22,401 bases of DNA from JAFDVL01 sp031409955 (GTDB taxonomy: Bacteria; Acidobacteriota; Blastocatellia; RBC074): assembly GCA_031409955.1 (NCBI GenBank), contig JANNYF010000284.1:1-22401 (forward strand), read 5' to 3'. Below the pieces are notes generated by a model that was not told where the DNA came from, made no database searches, and saw only the letters and a list, made by a program, of their open reading frames with translations. Both the position numbers and the translations under genes were made by a program. Positions 16,200 to 22,401 of this stretch are shown piece after piece (position 1 is the first letter of the stretch; every line of letters starts with the position of its first letter).

Positions 16200-18482
16200 C
16201 TAGGGTGAAGGTGGTTTTCGCCCGCCAAGAATCTCAAACGCTGTAAAAACTGCCCCGGCTATGACTACCACCCAAATTGTTTTCCTCCACGGCTTTACCC
16301 ACAAGCCAAGAATTAAAGAGAAAATCGAAACACTGAGACAGCACTGCAAGCCATAACCATTTGGGTGTTCAAGTAGCCATCGCCAAGGCAGCACAATGTG
16401 AATAACTAATTCGAACAAACCTACTGCAAGCAAGCCTGTTAGCACACTTGCAATTTTTGCCGTGCGTAAAGTGTTCCGTTCAGCAATTACTTTGGCCTGC
16501 TTTAGTTCTTCAACCTGACGTTCCGCACTCAGTTTCTCTTGTTGCTCCTTAACCACTTGCTGAGCTGCCTCGCGAGCCTTATGAGATACATCCTCAGATT
16601 GAGCCTCGAGGCGCTTTATGGTGACATCTTTGGTATTCAGCATTTGCTCTTTTTTGGCTAGTTCTTCCTCTCGGCTTCGCAGTATTTCAGATTTAGAGTC
16701 AAGCTCTCGCTGCTTAGCTTCATGTTGCGCTTTTTCCGCATCAAGCTCTCGTTGTTTCGCTTCGTGTTCCTGTTTCTCCGCTTCCAACTGTTTTGCGAGA
16801 TGCATTTTCTCTTCGACAAGGTATGTGTTTTCTGCCGCTAAAGCTGATTCGATAGTTTGTTCAAATTCAACGTCGGTGCGCTTAGTTTGCAGTGCCGCGA
16901 TGAGTAAATCGTTTGCTAGCATTTTAGTCGCGGTCTCTTCTGGAATATCATTGTAACTTGCCAAAATGCTCGCCATTCGTCGGGCAGCACGTTCGGCTTC
17001 CCCACGGCCTAAGCTGAACTCTGGCAATGCAAATGTTTCCGCAAAAGCTTTATCGAACTCTTCGTTATCAACGGTGAAAGGGCGGAGAATTTGCCACAAA
17101 AGGCTCGGAAGGACTGTACAGGGATAATGTTGATTTTTCCGGCTTTGCTCAATGTCAAAACGGAACAGATAAGAATCACATGTTACCAATATAGACCCTG
17201 CTTCTAGTGTACTCTTTGCATTTGTCCGTAATGACCTAATTGTCTCAAGAACTGCCATGTCATGTTGTATTGCGTCATGGGACTTTTTCTTATTAACCGT
17301 TGCAAGATACTCTTTATAATCAGCTTCAAGGTCCGCCCGTGCATTTAACCGATTTTCAGTTGAGGGAACGTTGTATACATCAATCTTCTTATCCTTCAGC
17401 AAAAGCTGCCAATGTTCATATGGAGCAAGAAAATCACCGACTTCAACTGAATATTGCGCGTTCTTAGAATGGTAACGTAGCTCAATTCCAGAGAGACTTT
17501 CAGTAGATACAATTGCTCGGCTGATTTTCTGTGGCCATTTCCGTTTCTTAAGCTCCCCTCCAAAGAAAGACAACGTATTTGTCATCTCGCGAATAGTCGC
17601 ATCGTGGTAACGAAGGCGAAACGGCAGCTTAAACTGACGAATAGCGTTCAGAAGTTCACTCGAAACATCTACTTGCGAATTCGTATGCAAATTGAGAATC
17701 CCAAAAAGAAAGTTCGTATCCAAAAACAGGGTCAACTCATTGAGATCTACACGCAAGTTCTCGGAAACCTCTGGTGCGACAGCGAGAGAGAAATAATTAA
17801 AAGCACCATCCGCAAGATTGGTAATATATTGTGCCCGTTTTCGGTTAGCCCCAATTGACTGAAAGAAGATCGAAATCGCATTTCTGGTCGTAATTTTGTC
17901 TTCTCCTTGAAATTCGCTATAGATCACACTATCAAGCACTGTAGAAAGGCTACCTCCATTCTCATTTGCGACCCTAACCGACGTATTGAGAAGTTCAATA
18001 GCCTGGATACCATGCCGACGAAAAGCTTGGGCGAGGTACGCACGAAGGGCAAGCCAGAGCTTTTGAGAATCCAACTTCGGAGATTCTTTTCGCACTTGTT
18101 GAATCCAATCAGCCTGTACATCCTGCTCAAGCTTAGTTGCCTCTCCAATACGAGCGAGAAGTGAGATTTGAACCTCTGAATTTAACACCAAGTGATCGGC
18201 ACTCAACTTTGATAAGTTGCCAGCCCTCAGTAACCGCTGGATTGCGATCTCCACATCTTTTTCCGCTAACGGAATACCAAATAGTGCGTTAATTGCAGTG
18301 TTAATTTGTTTTGAGGACGAAAGTGGCTCAGTTGGCAGCAAAACGAAACATTGTTGGATCAGTTCATCCAACACCTCAGAAGAAAGCCGAGTCTTTGCAA
18401 TTGCGACGAAGCTTGCCATCTGTTTGAAAGCAAGCGAAAAATTGGGTGTGGCTAGGTTACCGACGGCATATTCGTTGTTCAT
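16200..18482 (-). CDS. PIN-like domain protein with coiled coil and membrane anchor
   Basis: This 760-residue protein is not a family I can name. Residues 30-115 look like a helical, winged-helix-like region. Residues about 250-445 resemble a PIN nuclease core: a strand with LFLDTNFLF (Asp255), ATIREM (Glu299), IQHDMAVLETI (Asp408) and ILVTCDSYLF (Asp436), which are the four acidic positions expected, with a long insert between the second and third. Residues 541-672 form a charged coiled coil with a tandem 14-residue repeat. Three membrane helices follow (about 676-698, 713-729 and 734-752). If this reading is right, a cytoplasmic RNase-type domain is anchored at the membrane. The gene is solitary, with only a weak ribosome site (TAGGT), and its DNA is visibly more AT-rich than the neighbours, which suggests transfer. 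A defence or stress role is conjecture. Confidence 0.75.
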   Translation of the reverse strand: MNNEYAVGNLATPNFSLAFKQMASFVAIAKTRLSSEVLDELIQQCFVLLPTEPLSSSKQINTAINALFGIPLAEKDVEIAIQRLLRAGNLSKLSADHLVLNSEVQISLLARIGEATKLEQDVQADWIQQVRKESPKLDSQKLWLALRAYLAQAFRRHGIQAIELLNTSVRVANENGGSLSTVLDSVIYSEFQGEDKITTRNAISIFFQSIGANRKRAQYITNLADGAFNYFSLAVAPEVSENLRVDLNELTLFLDTNFLFGILNLHTNSQVDVSSELLNAIRQFKLPFRLRYHDATIREMTNTLSFFGGELKKRKWPQKISRAIVSTESLSGIELRYHSKNAQYSVEVGDFLAPYEHWQLLLKDKKIDVYNVPSTENRLNARADLEADYKEYLATVNKKKSHDAIQHDMAVLETIRSLRTNAKSTLEAGSILVTCDSYLFRFDIEQSRKNQHYPCTVLPSLLWQILRPFTVDNEEFDKAFAETFALPEFSLGRGEAERAARRMASILASYNDIPEETATKMLANDLLIAALQTKRTDVEFEQTIESALAAENTYLVEEKMHLAKQLEAEKQEHEAKQRELDAEKAQHEAKQRELDSKSEILRSREEELAKKEQMLNTKDVTIKRLEAQSEDVSHKAREAAQQVVKEQQEKLSAERQVEELKQAKVIAERNTLRTAKIASVLTGLLAVGLFELVIHIVLPWRWLLEHPNGYGLQCCLSVSIFSLILGLWVKPWRKTIWVVVIAGAVFTAFEILGGRKPPSP
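16699..16782 (-). repeat. Two tandem 42-base units inside the PIN-like gene
   Basis: Units 16699-16740 and 16741-16782 both begin TCAAGCTCTCG and stay similar along their length. On the coding strand they encode two copies of the 14-residue pattern EAKQRELDAEKAQH / EAKQRELDSKSEIL, that is, four heptads of coiled coil. A weaker third copy may follow towards 16800. Unit number could vary between strains by slippage. Confidence 0.75.
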
Positions 18483-18982
18483 GATGTGTACCTATCTAAT
18501 TGACAGTTGAGGGATGCTCGCTCAGCGAGTTCGGCAGTAGAGTGTTGCGCAGGATAGCAAGTATGAAAGCGCGCCGTATCACCAGTACAAATCTTCGTCT
18601 ACCCGGTGACTATACGTGTGATGTTTCTTAGAGGTGAGAATTGTCATGAGGTTTCCTTTGGGTACTGAGAATTTAGCAGACATGCAGATGCATAAATGCC
18701 TGATTGATTGGGCGGGGCTTAGATGAAATTATTTAACGAAATAGGGCGACCGTTTGCTGATTCATAGTTTCTTATCGAGTGAGTTGGGGCACGGACGCAA
18801 TTCTCTTTTCGCATTACCCTATCCTCTTGTCAATGGTTCCGAGACAATGGTGAAGGATAGATACGATGTTAGACGGGTTTGTTACCGCAATCAATTTATA
18901 GGGGAGGTGAAAGCGCTGAGCATTTATGATGGTGTGCGCAGCGATTTATACATTGCTGACAATTTCTGTAAGGGCAATTGGT
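18483..18982. other. 500-base gene-poor region
   Basis: No supported gene, RNA or repeat is seen here. A plus-strand open frame starting at 18754 gives a first part (VKDRYDVRRVCYRNQFIGEV and IYDGVRSDLYIADNF) that looks protein-like, but it then runs antisense through the oxidoreductase gene and has no recognisable homologue. A GGGGAGG at 18901-18907 is not followed by a suitable ATG until 18926. The stretch is more AT-rich than the enzymes around it and must hold the promoter of the PIN-like gene on its left side. Confidence 0.4.
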
Positions 18983-20647
<1,665 letters not shown>

Positions 20648-20717
20648 TGCATTTCCTCAAAATTGGTTATTGTAAAGTTGGTTAGGAGACCGCAGATTAT
20701 TTTCCTGACGTATCGAA

Positions 20718-22307
20718 TCACTTCGCGTCCGGCCTTTTCCATTCAAACACGGCACCCCGTCTTTTCAGTTTGTCGCTCAACTCTTTGGGATTGATTGCTT
20801 GCACCGCGACGTTTTTCTCAATCGCCATTTTTGCGGCGATGCCAGCCGCTTGCCCGATCATCATGTATTGCGGCTCCATGCGCAGCGTTGAATACGTCAC
20901 GTGACTGGCGGAAAAACAGACGGGCACGAGCAGGTTTGTCGCCTGTGTTTGTTTGGGCAACAGGATGCGATATGGGATTTGATAGGGCGTGACGGAGACT
21001 TCCATATTGCCTTCGTTTTGCGCGTAGCCTTCAGGCGTGACGCAGCGTTGCACGTTGTGCGAATCGCTGTTGTACGAACCCATCGCAATCACATCCGACT
21101 TGGTCAGTTCGGTCTGAATGTCCTTTTGCGTGACGACGTAATCGCCCACCATCCGCCGTGCCTCGCGCACATAAAGCTGATACGGCCAGTGGTCGTTGTC
21201 GGTGAATTCGTCCCTGGCGATACCGAATTGACTGACCTCGGCTTGGGTTTCTTTGGGTACGCGCGGGTCGGTCGTGAGAAAGTAAAACAGCTCTTGCGTG
21301 TAGCGTTTGTGATCCTGCCAAATCTCAGCGCGACGTTTGTAACTAGCGTTCGGATAGCCCCAGCTTTTGCCGATGTAATCGGTCGAGAACGCGCCGCGAT
21401 TGTTGAAGTCCCATTTCTGTTTGCCAGCGATTTGCGCGGGCAACAGGATTTCATTCATGCGTGGCGCGCGGCTTTTTTCTTTCACAGAACCAATGAGCCA
21501 ACGTGCTGCTAATACGAAGCGTTTCGCGTCGTATTTTGGTGGCTTTGTAAAGGGGATGCGATTGGTCGGATCGTTCGTCAGGATCATGCGGAAGTTGTAG
21601 GCCTGGACTTTGCGGTCGCCAGCGCCAATTTCGCCGCGCGGTTCTTTCTGAATTTCGGGCAGCAGCTTTTTGTTTTCGTTGTAGGCTGAAACAGCGAAGT
21701 CAAATTGATGACTGCGATCTTTGGGACGTACGCCCGCCAGCGACTCATTGTATTGCGCGGATGATTCACGTCCCCACGTGAATTCAACTTTCGCTTGCGC
21801 CAGCAAATCGCCTTCGTAGCTGGCATCCGCGAAGATCGCACCAGCAAAGCGTGCGCCGTTTTCCATCGTGATTTCAACCACGCGTGTGCTTTGTTTTTTC
21901 ACGCCGCCCTTTTCTTTCAAGCGATGATTTAGCAAGACAGTAATCGTTTTTGCCTCCGCAATCATTTCATTCAGAATCGCTTCGGCGATGCGCGGTTCTG
22001 GCATCCATTCGATCTCACGCCCGTATTTCTTGCCAGCCCGCTGATAGAATTCGAGCGCGATGCCGCCGATAACTTCTTTTTTGCCGAAGTCGGTGCGGCT
22101 TAGACCACCGGTCACCATCCCGCCTAAATGTTTGGTCGGTTCGAGCAACGCCACGGTCAGGCCTTCGCGGGCGGCAGCGATTGCGGTCATCACGCCGCCT
22201 GCCGTGCCGCCATACACGACCACATCGAATTTCTTGGCTTGTGCCATCGTACTCACGCTGAGCCACAAGTAAAGTAGGGTTTGCAATATCTGTCGCATGG
22301 TGTGCAT
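20718..22307 (-). CDS. Exported FAD-dependent oxidoreductase (FAD_oxidored family), copy 2
   Basis: This 529-residue paralogue of the next gene has a signal peptide of about 22 residues (TMAQA). The FAD site is FDVVVYGGTAGGVMTAIAAA, followed by LGGMVTGGLSRTDFG. It shares with copy 1 the order of motifs IFADASYEGDLLAQA, AGDRKVQAYNFRMILTN, FSTDYIGKSWGYPNASY, REARRMVGDYVVTQKD, DSHNVQR and MEPQYMMIGQAAGIAA. It has a shorter N-terminal cap region and lacks the GENRTMWIF segment of copy 1. AGGA lies 4-5 bases before the ATG at 22307; a second ATG three codons later is possible. Two divergent copies side by side suggest related but distinct substrates. The first 94 bases before it reach the window edge, so any promoter is only partly seen. 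Confidence 0.9.
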   Translation of the reverse strand: MHTMRQILQTLLYLWLSVSTMAQAKKFDVVVYGGTAGGVMTAIAAAREGLTVALLEPTKHLGGMVTGGLSRTDFGKKEVIGGIALEFYQRAGKKYGREIEWMPEPRIAEAILNEMIAEAKTITVLLNHRLKEKGGVKKQSTRVVEITMENGARFAGAIFADASYEGDLLAQAKVEFTWGRESSAQYNESLAGVRPKDRSHQFDFAVSAYNENKKLLPEIQKEPRGEIGAGDRKVQAYNFRMILTNDPTNRIPFTKPPKYDAKRFVLAARWLIGSVKEKSRAPRMNEILLPAQIAGKQKWDFNNRGAFSTDYIGKSWGYPNASYKRRAEIWQDHKRYTQELFYFLTTDPRVPKETQAEVSQFGIARDEFTDNDHWPYQLYVREARRMVGDYVVTQKDIQTELTKSDVIAMGSYNSDSHNVQRCVTPEGYAQNEGNMEVSVTPYQIPYRILLPKQTQATNLLVPVCFSASHVTYSTLRMEPQYMMIGQAAGIAAKMAIEKNVAVQAINPKELSDKLKRRGAVFEWKRPDAK

Positions 22308-22401
22308 TCTTTCCTACCTTTGTCTTTTGTCAGGAGAAAGTTGTTGCTGTTGATGTTGCGCGAACTGTTAGTTTGCGTCGGTCGTAACCAAACGCTTCAG
22401 T
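22308..22401. other. Leader region of the FAD oxidoreductase operon, cut by window edge
   Basis: No gene is seen in these 94 bases. An imperfect dyad GCGAACT-gtt-AGTTTGC at about 22359-22375 might be an operator or weak hairpin ahead of the oxidoreductase pair, but it is short and has one mismatch. No clear -35/-10 pair is visible. Confidence 0.25.

Noticed and set aside
18514..18526. CTCGCTCAGCGAG dyad before the PIN-like gene as an operator
   Set aside because: It is a single short dyad in sequence with no second site; too likely by chance.

Overview
The window looks like a chromosomal accessory region of an Acidobacteriota bacterium or, less likely, a planctomycete or verrucomicrobium. 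The evidence is the set of families: Planctomycete-type cytochrome c (PSCyt1)/DUF1549/DUF1553 proteins, a Tat-exported DUF1501 protein, DUF1080, a Gfo/Idh/MocA oxidoreductase with an RR signal, an NHL propeller and paired 'FAD_oxidored' proteins. Nearly every metabolic protein carries an export signal, so most of this chemistry is expected in or across the periplasm. The phylum is an inference; there is no rRNA or other marker here. No tRNA, rRNA, CRISPR array, transposase or integrase was seen.

Layout. Positions 1-259 are a nested, nearly perfect palindromic element. From 337 to 4416, five minus-strand genes run in one direction: an exported NHL propeller, a small antitoxin-like protein, a Doc-like toxin, an exported protein with a duplicated beta-sandwich, and an exported CHAP-domain peptidase. 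From 4529 to 14288 the genes are on the plus strand: DUF1080, a DUF1549/DUF1553 protein without a PSCyt1 domain, a GlsB/YeaQ membrane protein, a Gfo/Idh/MocA oxidoreductase, a full PSCyt1-DUF1549-DUF1553 protein and DUF1501. A candidate promoter lies in the divergent gap at 4417-4528. From 14301 to 22307 all genes are on the minus strand: a GMC oxidoreductase, a broken short reading frame, a 760-residue PIN-like/coiled-coil/membrane protein of unknown role, and two tandem FAD-dependent oxidoreductases.

How the genes may work together. GMC oxidoreductase, DUF1080 and Gfo/Idh/MocA oxidoreductase are the three activities of the recently described non-hydrolytic 'keto-glycoside' route (oxidation at C3, cleavage of the 3-keto-glycoside, reduction of the keto-sugar). 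No classical glycoside hydrolase is visible. The PSCyt1/DUF1553 and DUF1501 proteins are a familiar exported pair of unresolved function and could supply electron transfer or another saccharide-processing step. This pathway reading is inference from family content.

The most unusual single gene is the PIN-like membrane protein at 16200-18482. It has a full set of candidate PIN acidic residues, a long coiled coil, three C-terminal membrane helices and a visibly more AT-rich composition than its neighbours. It sits alone between degraded DNA and a 500-base gene-poor stretch, as expected for a transferred gene. The toxin-antitoxin pair with a non-Phd antitoxin, and the palindromic and dispersed repeats, are the other accessory signals.
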